DNA of 64,000 nt. Origin: Amycolatopsis nivea (lineage in GTDB: Bacteria > Actinomycetota > Actinomycetes > Mycobacteriales > Pseudonocardiaceae). A model generated the notes under the pieces. The model searched no databases and was not told the origin of the DNA. It saw only the letters and a list, made by a program, of their open reading frames with translations. Both the position numbers and the translations under genes were made by a program. Location of the stretch: positions 124,001-188,000 of the forward strand of contig NZ_SDLT01000003.1 of assembly GCF_004522235.1 (NCBI RefSeq), given 5' to 3'. This document shows, in pieces, positions 1 to 9,401 of the stretch. Each line of letters starts with the position of its first letter. Position 1 is the stretch's first letter.

Positions 1-230
1 TCCTCCGCCGTGCCTGGCTCCTGACCGGCGAACTGGTTGCAGGGGAACCCGACGACCGAGAAGCCCTTGTCGCCGTAGCGTTCTTGCAGGCGTTCCAGGC
101 CGGTGTACTGCGGCGTCAACCCGCACTTCGACGCCACATTCACCACGAGCAGCGTCTTGCCGGCCAGCGGTCCGCCAAGAGTGGCGTCTTCGCCAGACAG
201 AGTCTTGAGGGGCAGGTCGCGGATTCCCAT
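1..230 (-). CDS. Glutathione peroxidase family protein (3' end outside window)
   Basis: The first 76 residues can be read on the minus strand from ATG at 230, and the gene leaves the window at base 1. The family reduces H2O2 and organic hydroperoxides, in bacteria usually with thioredoxin. The visible part has the peroxidatic motif [12 protein letters not shown] with Cys36 (cysteine, not selenocysteine) and the second family motif [13 protein letters not shown]. Bacterial members are about 160 residues, so roughly half is missing. A GGAA-type ribosome site precedes the start. The GH57 gene begins further right on the same strand and ends only 17 bp upstream of this start, so the two may be co-transcribed. 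Confidence 0.9.
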   Translation of the reverse strand, partial: MGIRDLPLKTLSGEDATLGGPLAGKTLLVVNVASKCGLTPQYTGLERLQERYGDKGFSVVGFPCNQFAGQEPGTAE

Positions 231-247
231 GGAGTTCCTTTCGATCG

Positions 248-1777
248 TCATGCGCGAGGACGCCGCAGGGTGCGCGCGTCCAGATGTCCGAACGGGCCGT
301 CGGCCCGGCGGTATTCCTCGGCCAGGGCGAGCGCGCGAGAGCGATCTCCGCTGCGCAGCAACCCTGCCAAGGCGTCGAACCGCTCGGTGTGCACACGAGC
401 GCGCCGGCGGGCGTAGTCGGCGGCGGAGTCTTTGGTGACCATGAACGCCCAGTCGCTGGACAGTGCCATCATCGCCTCGGCGACGGCCTGATCGGCAACG
501 GCGTCGCGAGTGGTCCCATCCTGCTTATCGACCAGGTCGAGCAGGCGGGCCTGCAGTGCGGTGTTGTCCTGCACCATGTCCGCGACCTGCTCGCCGTCCC
601 ATACACGCCAGTCCTTGCCGGAACCCCATGAGGATGCGGGCAGCTGGACCGGTTCGCCTAGGTGGCCAGCCTCGAGCGCGCCGCGCAACGTGGTCACCCG
701 GACGCCTGCTTCGGGCAGTGCGCGCAGGATTCCTTCGAGCCACGCGGGCCCTTCGTGCCACCAATGTCCGAAGAGTTCCGTGTCGTATGCCGCAACCACT
801 AGCGACTCGCGGCCATGTTGCTCGCGGAGAGACCTCAACCGCGCGACGACTGTCTCGACGAAATCCTTGACGTGCGAACCTAGAACGTCTGCGGCGAGCG
901 CAGGATCGTATGGAGCTTTGTCTTGTGGCTCAACGGTTTTTCCGGTGACGCGCGACGCCTTCAGTCCGACTTCATGTGCCCAGGTGTGGAAATCCCGATA
1001 CGCGGCATGGCCTGGATAGCCGGCTTTCGGCGACCAAACCCGGTAGGTGACTTCGAGATCGCGGCCGAAGCAGACGACGTCGGAGTCTCCGACGGGATGC
1101 GCGGCCGAAGTGTCACCATGGAGTGAAGGGCCGTCGACAAGGAAGCGTCGCACACCGGCATCGTGATAATCTTGTTCCATCCCCGGTGCGTAACCACATT
1201 CAGGTGCCCAAATACCTTCTTGTGCGCGGCCGATGCGCAGCGCAGTGTCCTCGAGCCCGGCCTGGAGAGCGAACCGTCGCACTCGCTGATCCAGGAGCGG
1301 CTGGAACGGATGCGCCAGCGGCCCGCCGAGCAGTTCGATCGTGTCACTGTCCACAAGCGACCGAAGGACGGGCGAGAAACCGTGCCGCCAGCGCGTTTCC
1401 AGCTCTTCGGTGGCGTGCATCGCGGCCTGGTGCTCGGCGGCGGCCAGGTCGCGCAGCAATGGATCGCCGTGCCAGAGCGTCGATGCGTGCTGCGTGCGCA
1501 GCTGCCAATGGCCGATCCAGTCGTGGCAGGCGCGGATGGCGTACGGATCGTCGAGCTGTGCGGCGAGAACCGGCGTCATGCCGAGTGTCAGGACGTCGCG
1601 TCGCCCCTCAGCGGCGAATCGGCGCAGCAGGTCGACGACCGGCAGGTACGAATGTGTCCACGCCTGGTACAGCCACTCCTCGCCGACCGGCCAGCTGCCA
1701 TGGTGCGGCAGCCATGGCAGGTGGCTGTGCAGGACGAGGCAGAACGTGCCTTCGTGGGCGGGATTCCGGGCGCTCAC
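248..1777 (-). CDS. GH57 family 1,4-alpha-glucan branching enzyme (Rv3031-like)
   Basis: 509 residues, the usual length for actinobacterial GH57/DUF1957 proteins. The N-terminal motif HSHLPW (His17, His19), WAPECGY with the likely nucleophile Glu193, and [10 protein letters not shown] with the likely acid Asp332 match the GH57 branching-enzyme motifs. The M. tuberculosis relative Rv3031 acts in methylglucose lipopolysaccharide (polymethylated polysaccharide) synthesis in the cytosol. The start overlaps the stop of the upstream methyltransferase gene by 4 bp, so the two are translationally coupled. A copy of the dispersed hairpin repeat lies inside the gene at 1601-1618 and is read as FAAEGR. 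Confidence 0.9.
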   Translation of the reverse strand: MSARNPAHEGTFCLVLHSHLPWLPHHGSWPVGEEWLYQAWTHSYLPVVDLLRRFAAEGRRDVLTLGMTPVLAAQLDDPYAIRACHDWIGHWQLRTQHASTLWHGDPLLRDLAAAEHQAAMHATEELETRWRHGFSPVLRSLVDSDTIELLGGPLAHPFQPLLDQRVRRFALQAGLEDTALRIGRAQEGIWAPECGYAPGMEQDYHDAGVRRFLVDGPSLHGDTSAAHPVGDSDVVCFGRDLEVTYRVWSPKAGYPGHAAYRDFHTWAHEVGLKASRVTGKTVEPQDKAPYDPALAADVLGSHVKDFVETVVARLRSLREQHGRESLVVAAYDTELFGHWWHEGPAWLEGILRALPEAGVRVTTLRGALEAGHLGEPVQLPASSWGSGKDWRVWDGEQVADMVQDNTALQARLLDLVDKQDGTTRDAVADQAVAEAMMALSSDWAFMVTKDSAADYARRRARVHTERFDALAGLLRSGDRSRALALAEEYRRADGPFGHLDARTLRRPRA

Positions 1778-2571
1778 GGGCGCACCGCCACGGCCACCAG
1801 GTCGAGGCTCGCGTCCAGGTCGTCACTGTGGACGGCGAAATCGTCGGCCCGGATCGCTGCGACGTCCGCGAGGAGGTCGGCGGGCCAGGCGGCCTGCCCG
1901 GGGAGCGAACCCATGACGACGTCTAGTTGGGCGTCGATGATCGAGCCGCCGTAACGGGTTTCCATGGTGCGCAGGGATTCCGCATGGTGCAGCCCGTTCA
2001 GCGCCGCCACGGTGAACCCGGCTGCGCGCAGCAAGTCGTCCATTTCGGACGGTGCCAGTTCGCGCGTGTGGAACGGGTTGAGCGGGGTGTCGCTGTCCGG
2101 CGTGAAAGTTAGTCGGTTCGGGGTCGTGACCAGCAGTTTTCCGCCCGGGCGCAGGACCCGGAAGCATTCGGCGAGGAAACCGTCCTGGTCCCAGAGGTGC
2201 TCGATCACCTGGAAGTTCGCCACCACGTCGACCGCGCCGTCCTGCAACGGGAGGTACGCCAGGTTCGCGCGCGCGACGTCGACACTTGGGTACCGGCGTG
2301 CAACGTGCTCGGTGGTCGGTACGTCGTAGTCCAGTGCGAGCACTCGCCGGGCATGCTGGGCGATGAGCCCGGCGCCGTAGCCCTCGCCGCAGCCGGCTTC
2401 GAGCACCGTCGCGTCGGTGCAGTGGGGGAGGAGGGCGAGGTACGCGGCTTCATGGCGGCGGAACCAGTAATTTTCCTCGGGGATGCCGGGGACGGTCCGT
2501 TCGCCGGTGAGGTGCAGTGCCTCGGCCCGGGTGGCTGCGTTGGTCACCTGCGCGACCCTAGCGCCTGTCAC
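1774..2571 (-). CDS. Class I SAM-dependent methyltransferase (Rv3030-like)
   Basis: 265 residues with a Rossmann SAM-binding motif VLEAGCGEGYGAG near residue 60, an acidic motif after strand 2 (ALDYD), and FQVIEHLWD typical of Methyltransf_11 proteins. It is coupled by a 4-bp overlap to the GH57 branching enzyme. The same pair occurs in mycobacteria (Rv3030/Rv3031), where it is linked to methylglucose lipopolysaccharide, so a sugar O-methyltransferase role is inferred. The start used gives an N-terminus just ahead of the ALHLTGERTVPG region common in these proteins. Confidence 0.85.
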   Translation of the reverse strand: MTGARVAQVTNAATRAEALHLTGERTVPGIPEENYWFRRHEAAYLALLPHCTDATVLEAGCGEGYGAGLIAQHARRVLALDYDVPTTEHVARRYPSVDVARANLAYLPLQDGAVDVVANFQVIEHLWDQDGFLAECFRVLRPGGKLLVTTPNRLTFTPDSDTPLNPFHTRELAPSEMDDLLRAAGFTVAALNGLHHAESLRTMETRYGGSIIDAQLDVVMGSLPGQAAWPADLLADVAAIRADDFAVHSDDLDASLDLVAVAVRP

Positions 2572-2600
2572 GTTTCGCGCAGCCGTCTCGTTCCAGCGGT

Positions 2601-3032
2601 ATGCAACGGACGATCACGCGCATCCTCCTGATCCTGCTCGGTCTCTACACCCTGGTGCAGGGGCTGTGGCCGCTGCTCGACCCGATGGGGTTTTACCAGG
2701 ACTTTCCCGGTTTCCGGCATGGCTGGGTCTCCATGGACGGGCCCTACAACGAGCACTTCATCATCGATTTCGGCGGCCTCAGCCTGGCGCTCGGCGCGAT
2801 GCTGGTGGGCGCTGCCGTGATGGGCACCACAGCTGTCGCGAGGCTGGTGGCGATCGCGGCGTTGCTGTTCGCCGTCCCGCACCTCGTCTACCACGCGGGT
2901 CACGTCGGGCACTATCCGCAGCTCGACCAGGTGCTCATCATTGGCGGGCTCGCGGTGACGGTCCTGCTGCCGCTCGTGGTGCTTGTGGTCCCGGGGCGGC
3001 GAATCGAGATCAGTTCGACGGCGACACCGTGA
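2601..3032 (+). CDS. Small integral membrane protein, function unknown
   Basis: 143 residues with four hydrophobic segments (about 6-25, 55-75, 80-100 and 110-135), a topology seen in DoxX/DUF4345-like small membrane proteins. No catalytic motif is visible. It is divergent from the methyltransferase gene with only 29 bp between starts, and it converges on degV, sharing the last 23 bp. I recognise no specific family; a membrane location is the only claim the sequence supports well. Confidence 0.7.
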   Translation: MQRTITRILLILLGLYTLVQGLWPLLDPMGFYQDFPGFRHGWVSMDGPYNEHFIIDFGGLSLALGAMLVGAAVMGTTAVARLVAIAALLFAVPHLVYHAGHVGHYPQLDQVLIIGGLAVTVLLPLVVLVVPGRRIEISSTATP

Positions 3033-3849
3033 TGCTGAGCGCACCCGGGCCGACGTGAGCGCCGATCACGGTGCTTGCGTCGCCCACCACGATCTCGCCC
3101 GCGCCCGGCACGCGTTCCCGCAGCCGCCGGACGATCTCGTTCTCGTCAGAGCCGAACCGGGTCACCGCGAGGTCCACCGGCTGGTTGCCCGCGGCCTTCA
3201 CCGCCAGGTCGACGAGCCGGTTCATCGCTCGTTTAGTGCCGGGAACGCGGGCGAGCGGACTCACTTCTCCATTGCGGACGGTGAGCAGCGGCTTGATCGC
3301 GAACGCACTTCCGAGCATCGACTGGGCGGCACCGATCCGTCCTGACCGCCGCAGGTACTCGAGCGTGTCGACATAGATCAGTTCGGTCGAGTTGCGCACT
3401 CGTCGTTCCGCGGCGTCCAATACCCGTTCGAGCTGCCCGCCGGCCCCGGCGACCCGGGCGGCGGACACGGCTGCGTAGCCGAGACTCATGCTCGCCGTCC
3501 CGCTGTCGAGGATGTGCACCGGAATGCGGACCTGCTGGGCGGCTTCGCGGGCGGCCTCGACGGTCTGCGAAAGCCGTCCGGAGATGTGCAGGCTCACGAT
3601 GGCGGACGCGCCGGCGGAGGCCGCGTCCTGGTAGCTCCAGAAGAACGCGCCCGGATCCGGCGGCGAAGTCGTGACGGCCGCGCCGGATTTCATCGTCTGG
3701 ATGAGCTCGCTCCGGTCGAAGCGGTGCTCGTCGTCCGTCTGGTCGCCGACATGCAGCTGGACCTGGACGACACTGATTCGCCACTGAGCGGCGAGTTGCT
3801 CGGGCAGGCACGAGGTCGAGTCGGTGACTACGGCGATGTGCGCGGACAT
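3010..3849 (-). CDS. DegV family fatty-acid-binding protein
   Basis: 279 residues, normal for DegV. The N-terminal VTDSTSCLP motif and central SLHISGRLSQT motif are the family signatures; the fold binds one long-chain fatty acid, and in Firmicutes such proteins feed FakA. The 3' end overlaps the convergent membrane gene. On the minus strand a TACGCT hexamer lies 8 bases before the ATG, which suggests a leaderless message. A hairpin-repeat copy (3777-3795) is translated as LAAQWRI near the N-terminus. Confidence 0.9.
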   Translation of the reverse strand: MSAHIAVVTDSTSCLPEQLAAQWRISVVQVQLHVGDQTDDEHRFDRSELIQTMKSGAAVTTSPPDPGAFFWSYQDAASAGASAIVSLHISGRLSQTVEAAREAAQQVRIPVHILDSGTASMSLGYAAVSAARVAGAGGQLERVLDAAERRVRNSTELIYVDTLEYLRRSGRIGAAQSMLGSAFAIKPLLTVRNGEVSPLARVPGTKRAMNRLVDLAVKAAGNQPVDLAVTRFGSDENEIVRRLRERVPGAGEIVVGDASTVIGAHVGPGALSITVSPSN

Positions 3850-4025
3850 GGTGCCGGAGCGTAACCCCTAACGGCCTACTGCGAGTAAGTGACCGTTGCT
3901 CCGATCGGGCGAGCGGCGCGCTGGAAGGGCTAACCGGCCAACTACTGGGACGATGGTCCCATTAGATTGCTCATCCAGGTGAATGCCGTCACCTCGAGGG
4001 GTCCGGCCGCGGAATTGCCCCTAAT

Positions 4026-4039
4026 CTACCGCTCAGTAG
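4026..4039. promoter_or_regulatory. Possible TetR-type operator upstream of etfBA
   Basis: CTACCGCTCAGTAG is a 14-bp dyad (CTACYGNNCRGTAG) 53 bp before etfB. Short dyads of this shape are common TetR-family sites near lipid-catabolism genes in actinobacteria. No regulator gene is adjacent, so this is a guess based on symmetry and position. Confidence 0.4.
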
Positions 4040-4092
4040 AGCACTGTCCCGCGGCCGAGAGCCGGCCCCAACCGGGAGGTCGAAGAAGACCC

Positions 4093-4878
4093 ATGACGAA
4101 CATCGTTGTCCTGGTCAAGCAGGTACCGGACACCTACTCGGAGCGGAAGCTCTCCGGTTCCGACAACACCCTTGACCGCGAATCCGCCGACGCCGTGCTC
4201 GACGAGATCAACGAGAAGGCCGTCGAAGAGGCCCTCAAGATCAAGGAAGCCGGCGAGGGCGAAGTCACCGTGATCTCGGTCGGCCCGGACCGCGCGACCG
4301 ACGCGATCCGCAAGGCGCTCTCCATGGGCGCCGACAAGGCCATCCACGTCTCCGACGAGGCGCTGCACGGCTCCGACGCGATCGCCACCGCGAAGGTCAT
4401 CGCCGCCGCCGTCGGCAAGGTCGAGGGCTTCGACCTGATCCTGGCCGGCAACGAGGCGTCCGACGGCCGCGGCGCTGCCGTGCCCGCGATCCTCGCCGAG
4501 CTGCTCGGCGTGCCGCAGCTGACCTACGTGCGTCAGCTGACCGTCGAGGGCTCCGCCGTGAAGGCCGACCGCGAGACCGAAGACGGCATCACCCACCTCG
4601 AGGCGAACCTGCCGGCGCTGGTGAGCGTGAGCGAGAAGATCAACGAGCCGCGCTACCCGTCGTTCAAGGGCATCATGGCCGCGAAGAAGAAGCCGGTCGA
4701 GACGCTGACCATCGCCGACCTGGGCATCGACGCGGGCGAGGTCGGCCTCGCCAACGCGTGGTCGACGGTCGTCGAGGCCTCGCCGAAGCCGCCGCGCACT
4801 GCGGGCGAGAAGGTCGAGGACGAGGGCGACGGCGGCTCGAAGGTCGCTGAGTACCTGGTCGCGCAGAAGCTCATCTGA
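4093..4878 (+). CDS. etfB: Electron transfer flavoprotein beta subunit
   Basis: 261 residues starting MTNIVVLVKQVPDTYSE, the typical EtfB N-terminus. EtfB binds AMP and, with EtfA, carries electrons from acyl-CoA and other dehydrogenases to the respiratory chain. The family region RYPSFKGIMAAKKKP is present near residue 195. The ATG at 4093 was chosen over an in-frame start at 3967 because family homology begins here and GGGAGG lies at 4074-4079. etfA follows after 28 bp, and the pair matches fixA/fixB (Rv3029c/Rv3028c). Confidence 0.96.
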   Translation: MTNIVVLVKQVPDTYSERKLSGSDNTLDRESADAVLDEINEKAVEEALKIKEAGEGEVTVISVGPDRATDAIRKALSMGADKAIHVSDEALHGSDAIATAKVIAAAVGKVEGFDLILAGNEASDGRGAAVPAILAELLGVPQLTYVRQLTVEGSAVKADRETEDGITHLEANLPALVSVSEKINEPRYPSFKGIMAAKKKPVETLTIADLGIDAGEVGLANAWSTVVEASPKPPRTAGEKVEDEGDGGSKVAEYLVAQKLI

Positions 4879-4906
4879 GACACGGTTTCGAGGAGGATTC
4901 CGGAAA

Positions 4907-5866
4907 ATGGCTGAAGTACTCGTCCTCGTCGACCACGTCGACGGTGATGTCAAGAAGGTCACGCTCGAGCTGCTGACCGCTGCGCGCGCTCTCGGCGAGC
5001 CCTCCGCCGTCGTGGTGGGCCCGACCGGCACCGCGGCGAAGGCCAAGGAAGCGCTCGCCGGCCACGGCGCGGCGAAGGTGTACGTCGCCGAGGGCGACGA
5101 CGCCGCCGGTTACCTGGTGACGCCGAAGGTCGACGTGCTCGCGAAGCTCGCCGAGCAGGTCTCCCCGGCCGCGGTGCTCGTCGCCGCCAGCGCCGAGGGC
5201 AAGGAGGTGGCCGCGCGGGTCGCGCTGCGGCTGGGCTCCGGTCTGCTCTACGACGCGGTCGGCGTGAACGCCGACGGCACCGTGGACCAGTCCATCTTCG
5301 GTGGCGCGTTCTCCGTGAAGGCCAAGGCCGCGAAGGGCGCGCCGGTCGTGTCGGTGCGTCCGGGCGCGGTCGAGGCGGAGGCCGCCGACGGCGCGGCCGC
5401 CGAGGAGACCGTCGAGATCCCGGCGCAGGACCCGGCGAAGTCCGCCAAGATCACCGGCATCGAGCCGGTCGTCGGCGGCGACCGTCCGGAGCTGACCGAG
5501 GCGTCGATCGTCGTGTCCGGTGGCCGCGGCGTCGGCTCGGCGGAGAAGTTCGACGTCGTGGAGAAGCTGGCCGACTCGCTCGGCGCGGCTGTCGGCGCGT
5601 CCCGTGCGGCCGTCGACTCCGGCTACTACCCAGCGCAGTTCCAGGTCGGCCAGACCGGCAAGACGGTGTCGCCGCAGCTGTACATCGCGCTCGGCATCTC
5701 CGGCGCGATCCAGCACCGCGCCGGCATGCAGACCTCGAAGACGATCATCGCGGTCAACAAGGATGCCGAGGCCCCGATCTTCGAGATCGCCGACTTCGGT
5801 GTGGTGGGCGACCTGTTCAACGTCGCGCCGCAGCTGACCGACGCGGTCGACAAGCGCAAGGGCTGA
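4907..5866 (+). CDS. etfA: Electron transfer flavoprotein alpha subunit
   Basis: 319 residues. The C-terminal FAD domain carries [26 protein letters not shown] and [12 protein letters not shown], followed by [12 protein letters not shown], all canonical EtfA features. It forms the FAD-carrying heterodimer with EtfB. The start is preceded by a strong GAGGAGG-type site. The gene ends just before a stable GC hairpin at 5882-5920, the probable end of the two-gene operon. Confidence 0.96.
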   Translation: MAEVLVLVDHVDGDVKKVTLELLTAARALGEPSAVVVGPTGTAAKAKEALAGHGAAKVYVAEGDDAAGYLVTPKVDVLAKLAEQVSPAAVLVAASAEGKEVAARVALRLGSGLLYDAVGVNADGTVDQSIFGGAFSVKAKAAKGAPVVSVRPGAVEAEAADGAAAEETVEIPAQDPAKSAKITGIEPVVGGDRPELTEASIVVSGGRGVGSAEKFDVVEKLADSLGAAVGASRAAVDSGYYPAQFQVGQTGKTVSPQLYIALGISGAIQHRAGMQTSKTIIAVNKDAEAPIFEIADFGVVGDLFNVAPQLTDAVDKRKG

Positions 5867-5881
5867 CGTTTTCTTTTCGCT

Positions 5882-5920
5882 CGGAAGGCCGTCGCGTGCT
5901 CGCCACGCGGCGGCCTTCCG
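5882..5920 (+). terminator. Terminator hairpin after etfA
   Basis: A 10-bp arm (CGGAAGGCCG / CGGCCTTCCG) continued by CGCGTG/CACGCG forms a long GC stem 15 bp after the etfA stop. There is no long U tract, as is common in actinobacteria. Confidence 0.75.
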
Positions 5921-6043
5921 CGTTCTCCGGAAGCTTCCCAGCTGCCTGAGAGGAACCTGAGAACCCGCAATTAACTCAACGTGCACTGACCGGTCATCGA
6001 TTGGCACTCTCCGAGGCCGCTTACCGGCAGGTACACCTTGACC

Positions 6044-6826
6044 ATGACGTCGTCACAGCTCCTCGTCAGTACTGATCAGGCGGGTGCCGACCTTCCCGCA
6101 GGCGCTCCGCGGTATTCGCTTCTGGTCGCCAACGGGAACGATGAAGTGCTCGCCGCACAGAAACTGCGATACCGGGTTTTCGCCGAGGAGATGGGGGCGG
6201 AACTGCATTCCCCGGAGCCCGGCCGGGACGTCGACTACTTCGACGAATTCTGCGACCACCTCGTCGTCCGCGACGACAACACCGGCGAGATCGTCGGCTG
6301 CTATCGCATGCTTCCGCCGGAGCGCGCCGCGCAGGCTGGAAAGCTTTATTCGGACAGCGAATTCGACCTGACGACGCTCGCCGCCCTGCGGCCGTCCTTG
6401 GTCGAGACCGGACGGTCTTGCGTCCACCCCGACCACCGCAGCGGTGCCGTCGTGAGCCTGGTGTGGGCCGGGATCGCGCGCTACATGCTCCTTTCCGGAC
6501 ACCGCTATCTCGCCGGGTGCGCTTCGGTCCCGATCGACGACGGCGGCAGCTATGCCGCGGGCGTCTGGGATGTCTTGCGCACCAAGCATCACGCCGACGA
6601 CTCGTTGCGCGTCTCGCCGTTGACGCCCTGGGAACCGGGCGCGATCCCACGTCCCGACCGGGCCATGCTTCCGCCGCTCATCAAGGGTTACGTGCGGCTC
6701 GGCGCCAAAGTGTGCGGCCCGCCGGCTCTCGACGCCGACTTCGGGGTCGCGGACTTTTTCGTCCTTCTTGATCTGCAGCAGGTCGACGAGCGTTACTTGA
6801 AGTTCTTCCTCGGGGCGCAAGGATGA
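6044..6826 (+). CDS. OlsB-like GNAT-fold N-acyltransferase (Rv3027c-like)
   Basis: 260 residues. The central region LRYRVFAEEMGAEL, YFDEFCDHLVV and ETGRSCVHPDHRSG match the COG3176 family, whose best known member is OlsB, ornithine N-acyltransferase (first step of ornithine-lipid synthesis). It overlaps the PlsC-like gene by 4 bp (ATGA). The two-gene arrangement is like olsB-olsA, so an aminolipid or related acylated product is possible, but the substrate cannot be read from sequence. ATG 6044 is preferred over TTG 6038. Confidence 0.75.
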   Translation: MTSSQLLVSTDQAGADLPAGAPRYSLLVANGNDEVLAAQKLRYRVFAEEMGAELHSPEPGRDVDYFDEFCDHLVVRDDNTGEIVGCYRMLPPERAAQAGKLYSDSEFDLTTLAALRPSLVETGRSCVHPDHRSGAVVSLVWAGIARYMLLSGHRYLAGCASVPIDDGGSYAAGVWDVLRTKHHADDSLRVSPLTPWEPGAIPRPDRAMLPPLIKGYVRLGAKVCGPPALDADFGVADFFVLLDLQQVDERYLKFFLGAQG

Positions 6827-7713
6827 GCCACGCATGGATGCCGACGTCGCCCTGCGGTGACGGTTGCCTCACCGACGGCGCACCGACGGTCGGCCTGCCG
6901 CGACGGATTTTGCGTTTCACCGCAGCGGTTTCAGTAGTCTTCGCGGCGTTGCTGCTCGCGCCGGCGTTGCTGGTGATTCGCGGCCGGAGCCGGGAACGCT
7001 TGGTGCGCCGGATCTTCCGGGCAGTGCTGAGGGCGTTCGGCGTGCGGATGTCCGTGGTCGGCGGCGGGGACTTCCTCCTCGCCGCCCCCGCGGGTCGCGG
7101 TGCGCTCGTGGTGAACAACCACATCTCGTGGCTGGACATCATTGCGATCAACGCGCTGCGCCCGATGCGGGCCCTCGCGAAGATCGAGATCGCCTCCTGG
7201 CCGATCTTAGGGGCGCTTGTCCGTCGCGGGGGCAGCATTTTCCTGGACCGCAACCGTTTGCGCGCTCTGCCGGACACCATGTCCGAACTTGCCGACAGCC
7301 TCCGCGCCGGCGCGCTCGTCAACGTGACTCCCGAGGGCACCACCTGGTGCGGCTTGGCCTCCGGCCGCTTCACGACGGCCACCTTCCAAGCCGCGATCGA
7401 CGGCGGTGTTCCGGTCCGGCCGATCGCCCTCCGCTACCGCCTCGCCGATGGCCGCGAAACCAGTCAGCCGGCGTTCATCGGACCGGAGTCGCTCATCGCG
7501 TCTTTACGCCGGGTCGCCGCGCTGCGCGGCCTGGTGCTGGAAGTGCATGTGTGCCCGGAGATCGCTCCCGGCCGCGCAGAGGACCGCCGTTCGCTGGCCG
7601 CCCTTGCCGAAGCGGCTGTCCACTCGGCCCTCGGCACAGTCCGCATCCCGCCGCAGCGTCGTCGCCGGGTTCTCGTCGGCCGCCCTGCGGATTCCCAGCC
7701 GGTTGCGCACTGA
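6823..7713 (+). CDS. PlsC-family 1-acylglycerol-3-phosphate acyltransferase
   Basis: 296 residues. It carries the acyltransferase motif NNHISWLD (the NHxxxxD His/Asp pair) and VTPEGTTW (motif III), with one or two hydrophobic segments near residues 33-52 that would anchor it to the membrane. The family acylates lysophosphatidic acid; coupling to the OlsB-like gene suggests it could instead be the OlsA-type second acyltransferase. It corresponds to Rv3026c. The stop is followed by a 9-bp inverted repeat that encloses one hairpin-repeat copy (7733-7778). Confidence 0.88.
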   Translation: MSHAWMPTSPCGDGCLTDGAPTVGLPRRILRFTAAVSVVFAALLLAPALLVIRGRSRERLVRRIFRAVLRAFGVRMSVVGGGDFLLAAPAGRGALVVNNHISWLDIIAINALRPMRALAKIEIASWPILGALVRRGGSIFLDRNRLRALPDTMSELADSLRAGALVNVTPEGTTWCGLASGRFTTATFQAAIDGGVPVRPIALRYRLADGRETSQPAFIGPESLIASLRRVAALRGLVLEVHVCPEIAPGRAEDRRSLAALAEAAVHSALGTVRIPPQRRRRVLVGRPADSQPVAH

Positions 7714-7732
7714 CGAACCCCCTGGTCACGGG

Positions 7733-7778
7733 GCCGCGGAGGGGAGTTGCCGTTTTTTGGCGACACCTTCTCCGCGGC
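7733..7778. terminator. Nested hairpin after the PlsC-like gene
   Basis: Perfect 9-bp arms GCCGCGGAG (7733-7741) and CTCCGCGGC (7770-7778) enclose a copy of the dispersed repeat (TTGCCGTTTTTTGGCGAC, 7747-7764). It lies 20 bp after the stop, so a terminator role is likely. Confidence 0.6.
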
Positions 7779-8056
7779 TCCCAGCCCAGCCGCGGTTAGC
7801 CTTTCGGCTGACAGTGGACCAGCCCATTCGCCACTCAATGGCGACAGCCGCCCGACTCGCCTCACCGCCGGATGGCTACCCGCTCGTCGCCTGTAACCGC
7901 CACCTCGTCATCCGCCACTCGCCTCCCAGCGGCGAATCACTCAGGTCGGCGCGCCTAATTTCCGCGACTCACATCTCTCGCCGCTGAATGGCGACAGTCG
8001 CGTATCGTCGGCGCGTCTGCCCACGGTGCTTAGCCTTTTCGCCACTGAGCGGCAAC
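7747..8056. repeat. Cluster of five hairpin-repeat copies
   Basis: The 425-bp gap 7714-8138 holds no convincing gene. Copies of the palindrome lie at 7747-7764, 7827-7845, 7919-7936, 7978-7995 and 8038-8056. In the last four the perfect TTCGCC/TCGCC arm is on the left and the degenerate arm (GGCGAC, GGCAAC) mostly on the right, the opposite orientation to most copies after 20 kb. Confidence 0.8.
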
Positions 8057-8138
8057 GGCCCACGCGCCGCGGTCGCCGTAAACCGGCAACACCAACTTGC
8101 CGAGCCGTGTCGTCCTCAAGGCTAGCCGACGAACATGG

Positions 8139-9044
8139 TCAAGAAATGGCAAGAGTCAGCTTCCCGCCGGGGTGCCCGTTCCGGCTCTCCTCTTGCGCAG
8201 CCGCTGCTTCCGCCAAGGGGAACGTCTTACCCTGCGCAATCCGCAACCCGTTGTGTACATATCCGAGGATCTCGTTCAGGACCTCTTGTGTCTGTCCGTC
8301 CTGGCCACCAGACGAAAACGGCACTCCGAGTTCGAAGGCCGCACCGTCGGCAATGGTCACGATGCGATCCTTCGACCCGCGCAACTCGATCGATTCCGGC
8401 AAAACGCCATGGCCGGACGCGTCGAACACCGCATCGACCGGTCGGTCCGCCACTGCACGGACCCGCTCGAGCCACCCGTCGCCGTAACGCACTGGAATCG
8501 CACCCAGCGCTTTCACCTCATTGAGATTGTGTTGTCCAGCCGTCCCGATTACCGTCGCGCCCAATGCGACCGCGATCTGTGTCGCGAAACGACCGACAGC
8601 GCCGCTCGCTCCGTGGACAACCAACAGCTCGCCAGCTTTGACGTCGAGCAGCCGCAACACGCGCAACGCAGTTTCGCCAGCAACCGGCAACGCAGCCGCG
8701 TCTTCCCAGGAGAGGCCGACAGGCTTGCGAACGATCGCACCGCCGAGCGCGTACTCCGCGTATCCGCCGGTCGCCGACCAGCCGAACACCTCATCTCCGA
8801 CGCCGAATTCAGCACCGTCGCCCACCGCGTCGACCACTCCGGCGATCTCCAACCCCGGAATCTGCGGAGTTTTGAGCGCCGCACCGCCAGCCATCGCCCC
8901 CGAACGAATCTTCCAGTCGATCGGGTTGATCCCCGCGCGCCGGACCGCGACCCGGACCTGCCCCGGGCCAGGCTCCGGTGTCGGAACCTCGTTCAGTTGC
9001 AGCACTTCGGGCCCGCCGTACTCGGCGAAAGTGATGGCTCGCAT
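8139..9044 (-). CDS. NADP-dependent medium-chain oxidoreductase (quinone oxidoreductase family)
   Basis: 301 residues from ATG 9044 (GTG 9056 is possible but sits too close to AAGGAGA). The N-terminus MRAITFAEYGGPEVLQL and the cofactor site VHGASGAVGRFATQIA match zinc-independent quinone reductase/MDR proteins, which reduce quinones or enones with NADPH. No structural-zinc cysteine cluster is seen. It is divergent from the MFS exporter gene over about 360 bp; a shared stress response is plausible but unproven. Confidence 0.87.
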   Translation of the reverse strand: MRAITFAEYGGPEVLQLNEVPTPEPGPGQVRVAVRRAGINPIDWKIRSGAMAGGAALKTPQIPGLEIAGVVDAVGDGAEFGVGDEVFGWSATGGYAEYALGGAIVRKPVGLSWEDAAALPVAGETALRVLRLLDVKAGELLVVHGASGAVGRFATQIAVALGATVIGTAGQHNLNEVKALGAIPVRYGDGWLERVRAVADRPVDAVFDASGHGVLPESIELRGSKDRIVTIADGAAFELGVPFSSGGQDGQTQEVLNEILGYVHNGLRIAQGKTFPLAEAAAAQEESRNGHPGGKLTLAIS

Positions 9045-9127
9045 CTCGGTTCGCACTCTCCTTCGGTCGCCGTACGTCCTACTTAAAGCCAGCCAGCATC
9101 CGGCGCATTCCGAACCGCACGCTCGAT

Positions 9128-9146
9128 TCGCCAGTCAACGGCAAAA
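9128..9146. repeat. Single hairpin-repeat copy; rest of gap 9045-9363 blank
   Basis: TTCGCCAGTCAACGGCAAA is a member of the dispersed family in reverse orientation. Nothing else gene-like is visible between the oxidoreductase start and the MerR-type promoter at 9364. Confidence 0.6.
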
Positions 9147-9363
9147 CCCGGGCTCTGTCGCGCTCGACCACCAGCTCTGAGCCTGATCCATCGTTCTAGG
9201 CGACTGCAACGACGTCGCCAGTTACCCGGTGTCATCAACTTCCTGTGCCGAGCGACCCTCGCTCGGCCCGCCGCCGCATCCACGGGCTGACGCCAACCTG
9301 AGGCAACGATCCACCCTGGATGCGATCCGCCCCACTGTTCACCCCTGAAGACCTACGGGTGGC

Positions 9364-9401
9364 TTGACCTCCAGAGCGCTGGAGGTTGCAAGCTTCCGAT
9401 C
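9364..9401 (+). promoter_or_regulatory. MerR-type promoter for the MFS exporter
   Basis: TTGACC (9364-9369) and CAAGCT (9389-9394) are separated by 19 bp, the over-long spacer characteristic of MerR-activated promoters. The spacer carries the dyad ACCTCCAG-AGCG-CTGGAGGT (9367-9386). Transcription would begin close to the ATG at 9402, giving a leaderless message. No MerR gene is adjacent. Confidence 0.7.

Noticed and set aside
3967..4092. Extended N-terminus for etfB
   Set aside because: The added residues are not family-like, and a ribosome site and the conserved start lie at 4074-4093.
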